A DNA stretch of 64,000 bases from Merdimonas faecigallinarum (GTDB taxonomy: Bacteria > Bacillota > Clostridia > Lachnospirales > Lachnospiraceae). Position numbers and translations under genes: made by a program. The stretch spans positions 1-64,000 of the forward strand of contig DWXJ01000094.1 of NCBI GenBank assembly GCA_019119285.1, in the 5' to 3' direction. Positions 26,339 to 34,746 of this stretch are shown here, piece after piece; within the stretch, counting starts at the first letter, position 1; each line of letters starts with the position of its first letter. Below the pieces are notes generated by a model. That model did not search any database and was not told where the DNA came from. It saw only the letters and a list, made by a program, of their open reading frames with translations.

Positions 26339-27778
26339 ATGGCAAAGGAAAAATTAGTCAAAAACATCACACCTCGTGATGAAAATTTCGCACAGTGGTA
26401 CACGGATGTAGTACGCGAGGCCAACTTGTGTGATTATTCCAGCGTTAAGGGATGTCTGAATTATCTTCCGAACGGATATGCGATCTGGGAGCTGATCCAG
26501 GCAGATCTTGACAGACGTTTTAAAGAAACCGGCGTAGAAAATGTATACCTGCCGGTACTGATCCCGGAAAGCCTGCTGGAAAAAGAGGCGGATCATGTAG
26601 AAGGATTTGCGCCGGAGGTTGCGTGGGTCACACACGGAGGTATGGAGAGACTGCAGGAGAGAATGTGTATCCGTCCGACTTCTGAAACATTGTTCTGCGA
26701 TCTGTGGGCAAAGACGGTCCGTTCTTACAGAGATCTTCCGAAGGTATGGAATCAGTGGAATTCCGTGCTCCGCTGGGAGAAGACCACAAGACCGTTCCTT
26801 CGTTCCAGAGAGTTCCTGTGGCAGGAAGGACATACGCTTCATGCAACTTATGAAGAAGCGGAAGCAAGAACGATCCAGATGTGGGAAGTTTATAAAGACT
26901 GTTACAGAGAGACCATGGCAATTCCGTTCGTAGCAGGAAGAAAGGCAGAAAATGAAAAGTTTGCCGGCGCGCAGGATACGTACACGATCGAAGCGTTGAT
27001 GCATGACGGAAAAGCACTGCAGTCCGCAACCAGCCATTTCTTTGGAAGCGGTTTCCCGGATGCATTTGGCATCAAGTATGTAGATAAGAACAATCAGCTG
27101 CAGAGCGCATATGAGACATCCTGGGGATGGTCCACCAGAAGTATCGGAGCGCTGATCATGGTACACGGCGATGATGACGGCCTGGTGCTGCCGCCTCACG
27201 TAGCGCCGGTAGAATGCCGCATCATTCCGATCGCGCAGCATAAAGAAGGCGTGCTGGAAAAATCTTACGCACTTTATGAGGAACTGAAAAAAGCAGGCTA
27301 CAGAGTTAAAATTGACGATTCTGACAAGAGTACCGGCTGGAAATTCTCCGAGCAGGAGATCCTCGGAATCCCGACCCGTATCGAGATCGGACCGAAGGAT
27401 CTGGAGAAAAACCAGGTAGTAGTGGTACGCCGTGATAACCGCGAGAAGATCGTAGTTTCCTTAGATGAAATCGCTGTAAAACTGCGCGAGATCCTGGAGC
27501 AGGAGCAGCAGGATATGTACGACAGAGCAAATCAGTTCCTGCAGAATCATATAGATACTGCGGTAACCATGGACGAAATGGTTGAGAAATTCAAAGAGAA
27601 CCGTGGTTTCGTAAAAGCATGCTGGTGCGGAGATCCGGAGTGTGAAGGCGAAGTGAAATATGCTACCGGAGGAGCTGCGACCCGCTGCCTGATCGAGGAC
27701 GAAGAAATGATCTCTGATAAATGTATCTGGTGTGGAAAACCCGCCAAACACATGGTATATTGGGGAAAATCTTACTAA
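26339..27778 (+). CDS. proS: Prolyl-tRNA synthetase, archaeal/eukaryal type
   Basis: 479 residues. Class II core with the motif-2 region (RPTSETLFCDLWAKTVRSYRDLP is visible as RPTSETLF...RSYRDLP and RTREFLWQEGHT-like RSREFLWQEGHT). The C-terminal zinc domain has CWCGDPEC ... CIWCGK and ends in the WGKSY-type tail. This ProS class has no editing insertion. The ATG at 26339 follows AAAGGAGAG and a T-box leader. Confidence 0.95.
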   Translation: MAKEKLVKNITPRDENFAQWYTDVVREANLCDYSSVKGCLNYLPNGYAIWELIQADLDRRFKETGVENVYLPVLIPESLLEKEADHVEGFAPEVAWVTHGGMERLQERMCIRPTSETLFCDLWAKTVRSYRDLPKVWNQWNSVLRWEKTTRPFLRSREFLWQEGHTLHATYEEAEARTIQMWEVYKDCYRETMAIPFVAGRKAENEKFAGAQDTYTIEALMHDGKALQSATSHFFGSGFPDAFGIKYVDKNNQLQSAYETSWGWSTRSIGALIMVHGDDDGLVLPPHVAPVECRIIPIAQHKEGVLEKSYALYEELKKAGYRVKIDDSDKSTGWKFSEQEILGIPTRIEIGPKDLEKNQVVVVRRDNREKIVVSLDEIAVKLREILEQEQQDMYDRANQFLQNHIDTAVTMDEMVEKFKENRGFVKACWCGDPECEGEVKYATGGAATRCLIEDEEMISDKCIWCGKPAKHMVYWGKSY

Positions 27779-27782
27779 AAAA

Positions 27783-27830
27783 TTGATTGGGGGACGGGGG
27801 ATTTCTGAAAATCCCCCGTCCCCCAATCAA
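27783..27830. repeat. Repeat family B palindrome, copy 3
   Basis: Stem of 22 bp, loop CTGA; shared core with outer stem TTGATTG/CAATCAA. It begins 5 bp after the proS stop and may act as its terminator. Confidence 0.95.
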
Positions 27831-27831
27831 A

Positions 27832-27848
27832 AAAGCCATCCTCTTTTC
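27832..27848 (+). repeat. Left inverted repeat of the RAYT cassette
   Basis: AAAGCCATCCTCTTTTC, the exact reverse complement of 28654-28670. Confidence 0.9.
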
Positions 27849-27875
27849 CACAAAATGTGGATTAGGAGGGGTTCA

Positions 27876-28643
27876 ATGTCGAGAAAACCTAGAAAAGAAA
27901 GCAGAACGAAAATATATCATCTTGTGAACCGTGGACTCGAAAAGCGCCCAATATTCGGAGAGAATCGGGAACGGTCCAGAATGATAAACATTATACGAAA
28001 GTATTATAAAGAGTATCAGATTAATTTCTACGCATATTGTATTATGCCAAATCATTTTCATTTGCTGGTACAGGGAGAACTAGAAGTACTGGCGCTTTTC
28101 ATGGCTGTAATCTCAGCAAGATACGCATTATATTACAATTATAAACATCAAAGATCCGGTTATGTATTTCAAGACCGCTACCGAAGTCAATGTGTGGAGG
28201 ATGAATCCTATTTTTGGAATTGCGTGAGGTATATTCATTTAAATCCGTTGAAAGCAGGACTGGCTTCAGATCTGGTTAGTTATCCGTATGGAAGTATGAA
28301 GGAATATTGTACGATTTATGCGGAAGAGGACCAGATTCTCTGCGCAGAATCTTATGCAAAGATTAAAGAGGAATTTGAAACAGGGCAGAATTTCATGGAA
28401 TTTCACGGAAAACGGTGCAGGGATATTTTTATTGATGAGAAGGCGGATGAGTTTGAGCAGAAAATAGAAGTCGCAATGATGCTTTTGGAAGACTATGCGG
28501 CTCAAAAAGAAATTCCGTTGCAAGAGGCATTAGACTATGCAGAATTAAGGAAATCTTATGAGCAGGAGATGAAGACCCTGTTGAAGATATCCAAAGGCGA
28601 GGCAGAAAAGATCCAGGATGTTATAAAGGGCAGGTTGCAATAA
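27876..28643 (+). CDS. REP-associated tyrosine transposase (RAYT, IS200-like Y1 family)
   Basis: 255 residues from the ATG at 27876 (AGGAGGGG upstream). HUH motif HFH (H60, H62) in MPNHFHLLVQGE, and the catalytic Tyr candidate Y119 in VRYIHLNPLKAG, the usual RAYT signatures, together with a 130-residue extension including DYAAQKEIPLQEALDYAE. Such proteins are single-copy relatives of IS200 transposases that nick single-stranded REP hairpins. Here it is flanked by an exact 17-bp inverted repeat and by copies 3 and 4 of repeat family B. It is the obvious candidate mover of that repeat. AT-richer than its neighbours. Confidence 0.92.
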   Translation: MSRKPRKESRTKIYHLVNRGLEKRPIFGENRERSRMINIIRKYYKEYQINFYAYCIMPNHFHLLVQGELEVLALFMAVISARYALYYNYKHQRSGYVFQDRYRSQCVEDESYFWNCVRYIHLNPLKAGLASDLVSYPYGSMKEYCTIYAEEDQILCAESYAKIKEEFETGQNFMEFHGKRCRDIFIDEKADEFEQKIEVAMMLLEDYAAQKEIPLQEALDYAELRKSYEQEMKTLLKISKGEAEKIQDVIKGRLQ

Positions 28644-28653
28644 GAAAATAATA

Positions 28654-28670
28654 GAAAAGAGGATGGCTTT
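28654..28670 (-). repeat. Right inverted repeat of the RAYT cassette
   Basis: GAAAAGAGGATGGCTTT; its last three bases also belong to the outer stem of palindrome copy 4. Confidence 0.9.
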
Positions 28671-28722
28671 CCAGGAATGGGGACGGGGGATTTTCAAAAA
28701 TCCCCGTCCCCATTCCTGGAAA
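28668..28722. repeat. Repeat family B palindrome, copy 4
   Basis: 55 bp; shared core, one G:C pair lost on the right arm (CCCC instead of CCCCC), outer stem TTTCCAGGAAT/ATTCCTGGAAA. The central loop is identical to copy 1. Confidence 0.95.
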
Positions 28723-28765
28723 ATGTGTTATGATAATGATAATGTTGATAAGTGGAGGGGAAAAT

Positions 28766-30094
28766 GTGGATAACAGGAAGATTGTCTTGCCTGATAAAGT
28801 TAAGAGAATTATTTTGAATCTGCAAAGCCATGGGTATGAGGCTTATGCGGTGGGCGGCTGTGTGAGGGATTCGCTGTTGGGAAGGACGCCGGAGGATTGG
28901 GATATTACGACTTCTGCCACACCTTTCCAGGTAAAAGCCATTTTTCCAAAGACGTTTGATACGGGAATCGAACATGGAACGGTTACGGTTCTTATGGAAA
29001 AGGAAGGCTTTGAGGTTACAACTTACCGGATAGACGGGGAGTATGAGGATGCGAGACATCCAAAGGAAGTGACCTTTACAGCCAGTCTGACAGAGGACCT
29101 GCGGCGCCGTGATTTTACGATTAATGCGATGGCATATAATGATGCAGAGGGTTTGATTGATGTGTTTGGCGGCCTGGCGGATTTGCAGAATAAAATGATC
29201 CGCTGCGTGGGAAATGCGAGAGAACGGTTTTCGGAAGATGCGTTGCGCATTTTGCGAGGAATAAGATTTGCTGCGCAGCTGGGGTTTGAGATCGACGAGG
29301 AGACCCGAAATGGAATGCGGACGCTGGCGCCGACGCTTAAGAAGATCAGTGCGGAGCGGATTCAGGTGGAATTTGTGAAACTGCTCACTTCAGACCGGCC
29401 GGACATGCTGCGCGAAGCGTATCAACTGGGAATTACCAGGCAATTTCTTCCGGAGTTTGATCTTCTGATGCAGACGGAACAGGAAACGCCGCATCACATG
29501 TATAACGTGGGAGAGCATACTCTGCATGCCATGACAAATATCCGGGCCAATAAGATTCTCCGTTTGACAATGCTTATGCATGATATGGGGAAACCGGCGT
29601 TAAAGACGATGGATGAAACCGGGCGCGCGCATTTTAAAAAACATGCGTTAGAAAGCGAAAAGATCTCAAAAGAAATCATGACAAAATTGAAATTTGATAA
29701 TGATACCAAACACAAGGTTTCCAGACTTGTACTTTATCATGATTATCGAATGCCGGCGACAGACAGGGCGGTCCGCAGGGCAATGAACCGGATAGGGGAA
29801 GATTTATTTCCTTTTTATCTGGAAGTCAGGCGGGCAGATGTCCTGGCACAAAGCACATATAAACGGGAAGAAAAGATAGAGAATCTGGATCAGATCGAGA
29901 AATTATACGGGCAGATCAAAGAGGCCGGGCAGTGCGTATCATTAAAAGGTCTTGCAGTGACGGGGAAAGATCTGATCGAAGCCGGGATGCAGCCGGGAAA
30001 AGAAATAGGAGAAAAGCTGAACGAGTTATTGGAACTGGTAATTGAATGTCCCGAATACAATACAAAAGAAGAGTTATTAAAACATTTGGGATAA
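28766..30094 (+). CDS. cca: CCA tRNA nucleotidyltransferase
   Basis: About 442 residues from the GTG at 28766 (GGAGGGG upstream); an open frame continues to 28730. Class II polymerase head with AVGGCVRDSLLGRTPEDWDIT (two acidic ligands), RRDFTINAMAY, and the arm helix RFSEDALRILRGIRFAAQLGF; the C-terminal region has an HD-type domain with HTLHAMTNI and MLMHDMGKP. It adds or repairs the CCA end of tRNA. The HD domain matches the form that acts also as a phosphohydrolase. Confidence 0.93.
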   Translation: MDNRKIVLPDKVKRIILNLQSHGYEAYAVGGCVRDSLLGRTPEDWDITTSATPFQVKAIFPKTFDTGIEHGTVTVLMEKEGFEVTTYRIDGEYEDARHPKEVTFTASLTEDLRRRDFTINAMAYNDAEGLIDVFGGLADLQNKMIRCVGNARERFSEDALRILRGIRFAAQLGFEIDEETRNGMRTLAPTLKKISAERIQVEFVKLLTSDRPDMLREAYQLGITRQFLPEFDLLMQTEQETPHHMYNVGEHTLHAMTNIRANKILRLTMLMHDMGKPALKTMDETGRAHFKKHALESEKISKEIMTKLKFDNDTKHKVSRLVLYHDYRMPATDRAVRRAMNRIGEDLFPFYLEVRRADVLAQSTYKREEKIENLDQIEKLYGQIKEAGQCVSLKGLAVTGKDLIEAGMQPGKEIGEKLNELLELVIECPEYNTKEELLKHLG

Positions 30095-30122
30095 GTTTGT
30101 GGAAAACGATGTGGATAAAAAA

Positions 30123-30182
30123 GAAATATGCCAATGGGGACGGGGGATTTCTGGAAATCCCCCGTCCCCATTGGCATATTTC
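30123..30182. repeat. Repeat family B palindrome, copy 5
   Basis: 60 bp, a perfect 29-bp stem with TG at the centre, the longest copy. Outer stem GAAATATGCCAAT/ATTGGCATATTTC is found nowhere else in the window. It follows the cca stop by 28 bp. Confidence 0.95.
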
Positions 30183-30239
30183 ATCCCCCGGGGGCATACG
30201 CTAGAAAGAACATGTGATGTGAGTTGCAGGGGATGAAGT

Positions 30240-31415
30240 ATGCAGGAATATGAGCGAGCGGTTTTGGAGAAATATGATATGGATGTGACCGGCACCCGCA
30301 AGACCAGGGGTGCTATTTTATGCGACACGGATCAGGGGATCTTGCTGCTTAAGGAAGTGCAGGGGACTGCGAAACGTATTCCTGTATTGTGTGGGTTGTA
30401 CGATGCTTTGCTTGGGCAGGGTTATGAGAATGTGGACTATATTATCCGCACGAAAGAGGGGGCATGTGTGGCGGAGATGGAAGACGGCGGAAAGTATATT
30501 TTGAAGCGCTGGTTTGCCGGGCGGGAATGTGAAGTCCGAAGGCCGGGGGAACTTCTTGCCGCGGCGGGAATGCTTGCGAAACTGCATATTGTGATGCGCG
30601 GCAATTTTTTGACGGAACATCAGCCGCCGGCGCTGGAATGCCCGCCGGAATGTCTGCCGGAAGAGGAATGTGTGCGGCACAATCGGGAAGATCCGCAGCG
30701 TAATCGTGAGCATCAGCCGGAAGAGGAATATGTGCGGCACGATCGGGAAGATCCGCAGCATAATCGGGAGCATCCGCTGGAAGAGGAGTATGCGCGGCAC
30801 AACCGGGAGCTTTGCAAAGTGCGGAAATTTGTGCGGAAGCTTTCTCCGAAAGGGGAGTTTGAATATGCGTTCCTGCGCTGTTTTGACCAGATGTATCTGT
30901 GGGCGCAGGCCGCGGAGGAGAAGCTGGCTGATTCCGGGTACCGGCATCTGGCCGCGGACAGCCGGGAGAAGGGCTGCCTGGTCCACGGGGAGTACAACTA
31001 CCATAACATTCTGGTCCTGCAGGCGGAGTCCGGACAGGAGCCAGGCCGGGAGTTCGGACGCAGAGAGCAGCCGCAGATCGCGGTTACCGGTTTTGAGAAG
31101 TTTAAGCAGGGCATTCAGGCGGAGGATCTGTACTATTTCCTGCGCAAAGTGATGGAAAAGCAGGGATGGAAGGTGCGGCTGGGAGACAATATGCTGAACG
31201 CCTATTCGGCGATCCGGCCACTGTCAGAAGAGGAAATGCAGTATCTTTGCCTGCGCTTTGTCTACCCGGAAAAATTCTGGAAAACTGCAGACTCCTATTA
31301 CCGGTCAAATAAAGTGCTGCTGCCTGCAAAAAGCCTCGAAAAACTGGAAACAGCCATTCGCCAGACCGAGGAAAAGAAACGGTTTTTAGAGGAGATATTT
31401 TCTTTTCATTTATAA
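30240..31415 (+). CDS. CotS-like spore-coat / aminoglycoside-phosphotransferase-fold protein
   Basis: 391 residues. The order YILKRWF (Lys-bearing strand), a helix, then CLVHGEYNYHNILV (catalytic-loop HGD-type, here HGEYNYHN) and a later FEKFKQGIQAEDLYYFLRK match the CotS/YsxE group of spore-coat kinase-like proteins. The catalytic-loop Asp is replaced by Glu (HGE), so kinase activity is uncertain. Between the two lobes lies a tandem repeat at residues 140-190. ATG at 30240; ribosome site GGGGATG is close. Assignment rests on motif order rather than a search. Confidence 0.65.
   Translation: MQEYERAVLEKYDMDVTGTRKTRGAILCDTDQGILLLKEVQGTAKRIPVLCGLYDALLGQGYENVDYIIRTKEGACVAEMEDGGKYILKRWFAGRECEVRRPGELLAAAGMLAKLHIVMRGNFLTEHQPPALECPPECLPEEECVRHNREDPQRNREHQPEEEYVRHDREDPQHNREHPLEEEYARHNRELCKVRKFVRKLSPKGEFEYAFLRCFDQMYLWAQAAEEKLADSGYRHLAADSREKGCLVHGEYNYHNILVLQAESGQEPGREFGRREQPQIAVTGFEKFKQGIQAEDLYYFLRKVMEKQGWKVRLGDNMLNAYSAIRPLSEEEMQYLCLRFVYPEKFWKTADSYYRSNKVLLPAKSLEKLETAIRQTEEKKRFLEEIFSFHL
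30657..30809 (+). repeat. Internal 60-bp tandem repeat encoding PEEEYVRHDRED-type units
   Basis: Two and a half copies of a 20-residue unit (PEEECVRHNREDPQRNREHQ, then near-identical units) in the interlobe region of the CotS-like gene; highly charged and probably disordered. Confidence 0.85.
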
Positions 31416-31431
31416 ACTCTTGTTGTATAAT
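31403..31431 (+). promoter_or_regulatory. Candidate promoter of the phosphoglucomutase gene
   Basis: TTTTCA (31403-31408), 17-bp spacer, TATAAT (31426-31431), 30 bp before the start codon. Confidence 0.5.
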
Positions 31432-31460
31432 GAAGTCATTAAGGATAGGAGGTACCGAAA

Positions 31461-33194
31461 ATGGAATATCGCGAAAGTTATGAAGAATGGCTGAAAAATC
31501 CCTATTTCGACGATGCCACGAAAGAAGAGCTTCGTAGTATAGCGGATGATGACAACGAAATAAAAGAGCGTTTTTACAAAGAACTGGAGTTTGGAACAGC
31601 AGGTCTTAGAGGCGTGATCGGAGCAGGAACGAACCGGATGAATATTTATACGGTACGGAAGGCCACACAGGGACTTGCAAATTATATCATAAAAAATAAC
31701 GGGCAGGCGAAAGGCGTGGCGATTGCCTACGATTCCCGCCGGATGTCCCCGGAATTTGCCGATGAAGCGGCGCGCTGCCTGGCGGCAAACGGGATCAAGG
31801 CGTACATTTTCGAATCTTTGCGCCCGACGCCGGAACTTTCTTATGCAGTCCGCCGGCTGGGAGCGATCGCAGGCATCAACATCACGGCCAGCCACAACCC
31901 GCCGGAATACAATGGCTACAAAGTGTACTGGGAAGACGGCGCCCAGATTACTCCGCCTCACGACAAGGGCATCATGGATGAGGTAAAGGCCGTGACAGAT
32001 TATAATACGGTAAAAACGATGGACCGGGAAGAAGCAAAGAAAGCCGGGCTCTATGAAGTGATCGGCCAGGAAGTGGACGACGGCTATATTGCGGAACTGA
32101 AAAAACAGGTTATCCATCAGGACTCCATCAATGCGGTAGGAAGAGATCTGAAGATCGTTTACAGCCCGCTCCACGGCACCGGAAATATTCCGGCACGCCG
32201 CATTTTAAAAGAGCTTGGCTTTACCAATGTGTATGTAGTCAAGGAGCAGGAACTGCCGGATGGAGAGTTCCCGACCGTATCCTATCCGAATCCGGAAGCA
32301 AAAGAAGCGTTTGAACTGGGACTGAAGCTTGCAAAAGAAGTGGACGCAGACCTGGTGCTGGCGACCGATCCGGACGCGGACCGTCTGGGCGTTTATGTGA
32401 AAGATACTGCGTCCGGCGATTATAAGGTTCTGACCGGAAATATGTCCGGCTGCCTGCTGGCGGATTATGAGATCGGACAGAGAAAAGCAATGTACGGTCT
32501 TCCGGACGACGGTTATCTGATCAAGACTATCGTAACCTCCAACCTGGCAGACGCCATTGCAAAGGGATATCAGATCGGCCTGATCGAAGTCCTGACAGGC
32601 TTCAAATACATCGGACAGCAGATCCTGAAGTTTGAGACCACCGGAAAAGGCAGTTATCTCTTTGGATTCGAAGAAAGCTACGGCTGCCTGATCGGAACAC
32701 ATGCAAGGGATAAAGACGCGATCGTTGCCACCATGGCTCTCTGTGAAGCCGCGGCATACTACCGGACACAGGGTAAGACGCTGTGGGATGCGATGCTGGA
32801 CATGTATGAGAAGTACGGCTATTATAAAGACGATATCCAGTCCATCACGCTGAAAGGAATTGAAGGCCTGAACAAGATCCAGAAGATCATGGATACGCTG
32901 CGGGAGAATCCGCCGGCTCAGATCGGAGGATGCCAGGTGCTGAAAGCAAGGGATTATAAGGCGGATACCATCAAGGATATCAGGACCGGAGAAGTAACGA
33001 GCACAGGCCTGCCAAGCTCCAATGTTCTGTACTATGACCTTTCGGACGACGCATGGGTGTGCGTAAGACCGTCCGGCACGGAGCCGAAGGTAAAATTCTA
33101 CTACGGAGTCAAGGGAAATTCGCTGGAAGACGCGGAAGAAAAATCGTCAAAATTAGGCAAAGAAGTGGTTGCCATGATTGATGAACTTCTTTAA
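31461..33194 (+). CDS. Phosphoglucomutase/phosphomannomutase
   Basis: 577 residues, the long PgcA-like alpha-D-phosphohexomutase. Phosphoserine loop TASHNPPEYNGYKVYW, metal loop ATDPDADRLGV, sugar loop GFEESYGCLIGTHARDKDA and phosphate loop RPSGTEPKVKFY are all intact. It interconverts glucose 6- and 1-phosphate, linking glycolysis to the glgCD products made elsewhere in this window. The ATG at 31461 follows AGGAGGT. Whether mannose phosphates are also used cannot be told. Confidence 0.93.
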   Translation: MEYRESYEEWLKNPYFDDATKEELRSIADDDNEIKERFYKELEFGTAGLRGVIGAGTNRMNIYTVRKATQGLANYIIKNNGQAKGVAIAYDSRRMSPEFADEAARCLAANGIKAYIFESLRPTPELSYAVRRLGAIAGINITASHNPPEYNGYKVYWEDGAQITPPHDKGIMDEVKAVTDYNTVKTMDREEAKKAGLYEVIGQEVDDGYIAELKKQVIHQDSINAVGRDLKIVYSPLHGTGNIPARRILKELGFTNVYVVKEQELPDGEFPTVSYPNPEAKEAFELGLKLAKEVDADLVLATDPDADRLGVYVKDTASGDYKVLTGNMSGCLLADYEIGQRKAMYGLPDDGYLIKTIVTSNLADAIAKGYQIGLIEVLTGFKYIGQQILKFETTGKGSYLFGFEESYGCLIGTHARDKDAIVATMALCEAAAYYRTQGKTLWDAMLDMYEKYGYYKDDIQSITLKGIEGLNKIQKIMDTLRENPPAQIGGCQVLKARDYKADTIKDIRTGEVTSTGLPSSNVLYYDLSDDAWVCVRPSGTEPKVKFYYGVKGNSLEDAEEKSSKLGKEVVAMIDELL

Positions 33195-33249
33195 TCGGGT
33201 TAAAATAGCGCAAAAGCCTTGAAAATACGGGAAAAACTGTGAAAAAATC

Positions 33250-33278
33250 TTGACAAACAGTAGTAAAACAGTTATAAC
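33250..33278 (+). promoter_or_regulatory. Strong promoter of hup
   Basis: Perfect TTGACA (33250-33255), 17-bp spacer, TATAAC (33273-33278); leader of about 100 nt before the HU start. Confidence 0.75.
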
Positions 33279-33386
33279 AGTAACTAAGACACCACAAGTG
33301 CGGAATAGAAGCGCGCACACGGTGTATACTACTCATAGAATTTAAGGCAAAAGATTCTATATTTGAACAAGAGGAGGAAATTATCC

Positions 33387-33662
33387 ATGAACAAAACAGA
33401 ATTAATCGCAGCAATTGCAGATCAGGCAGAACTGTCTAAGAAGGATTCTGAGAAAGCTTTAAAGGCACTGGTTGACGTGATCACAGACGAGCTGAAGAAA
33501 GATCACAAGGTACAGTTAGTTGGCTTTGGTACATTTGAAGTGAGCCAGAGAGCAGCAAGAGAGGGAAGAAATCCTCAGACTGGCAAGACCATGAAGATCG
33601 AAGCTTGCAAGGCACCGAAGTTCAAAGCTGGCAAGGCTTTAAAGGATGCTGTAAACGCATAA
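33387..33662 (+). CDS. hup: HU family DNA-binding protein
   Basis: 91 residues from the ATG at 33387 (GAGGAGG upstream; 24 bp of open frame precede it). NKTELIAAIA, the arm GFGTFEVSQRAAREGRNPQTGK and the closing KFKAGKALKDAV define HU. It is a nucleoid protein with its own strong promoter and terminator. Codon use is notably biased, as for highly expressed genes. Confidence 0.96.
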   Translation: MNKTELIAAIADQAELSKKDSEKALKALVDVITDELKKDHKVQLVGFGTFEVSQRAAREGRNPQTGKTMKIEACKAPKFKAGKALKDAVNA

Positions 33663-33679
33663 TTCATTCAAATAAAAGG

Positions 33680-33713
33680 ACAGGCTGCGTAGAAACTACG
33701 CAGTCTGTTTTTC
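33680..33713 (+). terminator. Terminator after hup
   Basis: ACAGGCTGCGTAG pairs with CTACGCAGTCTGT (one G-T), followed by TTTTTC. Confidence 0.8.
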
Positions 33714-33753
33714 TTCTGTAAAAAAACGGAGACATTAAGAAAGCGAGAAGGCT

Positions 33754-33993
33754 ATGAGACTTGATAAATTTTTAAAAGTGTCCAGACTGATCAAGAGGCG
33801 TACCGTGGCAAACGAGGCCTGCGACGCGGGGCGGGTAACCGTCAATGGCGCGGTCGCAAAAGCTTCGGTCAAGGTAAAGCCCGGCGATATCATAGAGATC
33901 CAGTTCGGGACAAGAAATGTAAAAGTAGAGGTTCTGGATATCCAGGAAACTACAAAAAAAGAAGAAGCAAAGGACTTGTTCCGATATCTGTAA
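33754..33993 (+). CDS. rqcP: RqcP (YabO) S4-domain RNA-binding protein
   Basis: 79 residues, one S4 domain (MRLDKFLKVSRLIKRRTVANEACDAG...VNGAVAKASVKVKPGD). RqcP is a ribosome-quality-control factor that binds stalled 50S subunits with RqcH and nascent tRNA. It is the normal neighbour of hup and yabP in spore-formers. ATG at 33754 follows AAGCGAGAAGG. Confidence 0.88.
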   Translation: MRLDKFLKVSRLIKRRTVANEACDAGRVTVNGAVAKASVKVKPGDIIEIQFGTRNVKVEVLDIQETTKKEEAKDLFRYL

Positions 33994-34042
33994 TAAATCC
34001 AGACAGCCTTTCATATGATTACTAAGAAAGGTTGTGATAAAC

Positions 34043-34327
34043 GTGGAAGAGCGTACCGTACCAAAAAACCATAAGCTGGTGATCAATAACCGCAAGACCA
34101 GCACAGTTACGGGAGTGACCGACGTGCTTTCTTTTGATCTGAACGAGATTTTGCTGGAAACAGAACAGGGCATGCTGATGGTGAAAGGAGCCAATCTCCA
34201 TGTCAACCGGCTGAGCCTTGAAAAAGGGGAAGTAGATATCTCGGGAGGCATTGACAGCCTGGCTTATTCCGATGTACAGGGACATGGCAAAGCCCAGGAA
34301 AATTTATTCGCAAAACTCTTCAGGTGA
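34043..34327 (+). CDS. yabP: Sporulation protein YabP
   Basis: About 94 residues; the frame allows a GTG at 34034, but the GTG at 34043 has better spacing to AAAGG. LDLN-type EILLETEQGMLMVKGANLHVNRLSLEKGEVDISG is the YabP/SpoIVFB-like beta-rich signature. YabP is needed for spore cortex-stage development in Bacillus. It lies 50 bp after rqcP and 4 bp before yabQ, and is presumably co-transcribed with yabQ, divIC. Confidence 0.9.
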   Translation: MEERTVPKNHKLVINNRKTSTVTGVTDVLSFDLNEILLETEQGMLMVKGANLHVNRLSLEKGEVDISGGIDSLAYSDVQGHGKAQENLFAKLFR

Positions 34328-34331
34328 CAAG

Positions 34332-34664
34332 ATGCCGCAGATCCAGGTAGAAATCATGATATTTTTTTCCGCTGTCCTCTCAGGCGCGGTTCTCCGGGCA
34401 GTGTACCGGGGGATTGGATGCGTCAGGGAGTGGATCCCGCACAGAGCGGCTGTGATAGAATTGGAAGACCTGCTCTACTGGCTGGCCGCGGCGCTCTATT
34501 TGTTTGTGCAAATTTACCATACAAGCAATGGTAGTATAAGATGGTATTTTATACTAGGTGTTGTGGTTGGAGCGGTTTTTACCAGTTTTTTGTTTCGCCG
34601 GATGAAAAAAATACACAAAAAAATCTACGGGGAAAGACACAAAGAATTCATGAAAACCCCTTGA
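34332..34664 (+). CDS. yabQ: Sporulation membrane protein YabQ
   Basis: 110 residues from the ATG at 34332 (an open frame runs back to 34251). Three or so membrane segments (IMIFFSAVLSGAVLRAVY, LYWLAAALYLFVQIY, WYFILGVVVGAVFTSFLF) and a basic tail (RRMKKIHKKIYG). Matches YabQ, needed for spore cortex formation, by size, topology and position after yabP. 78 bp before the DivIC gene. Confidence 0.85.
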   Translation: MPQIQVEIMIFFSAVLSGAVLRAVYRGIGCVREWIPHRAAVIELEDLLYWLAAALYLFVQIYHTSNGSIRWYFILGVVVGAVFTSFLFRRMKKIHKKIYGERHKEFMKTP

Positions 34665-34746
34665 TTCACCTTCTGAAAAAAGTTAATATAATCGTTAACA
34701 GGGTGAGTAAAGCCGGGAAGATCCGGCGAAAAGGGTGAGTATAAAT

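Noticed and set aside
27732..27875. N-terminal extension of the RAYT through palindrome 3
   Set aside because: The frame is open, but it overlaps the end of proS and has no ribosome site, whereas ATG 27876 has AGGAGGGG.
23236..30182. CRISPR array
   Set aside because: The five repeats are kilobases apart, with no regular spacers or cas genes.
23236..30182. Plain rho-independent terminators as an explanation of family B
   Set aside because: They have no T run, one lies inside a gene, and spoVG already has its own terminator just upstream of copy 1.
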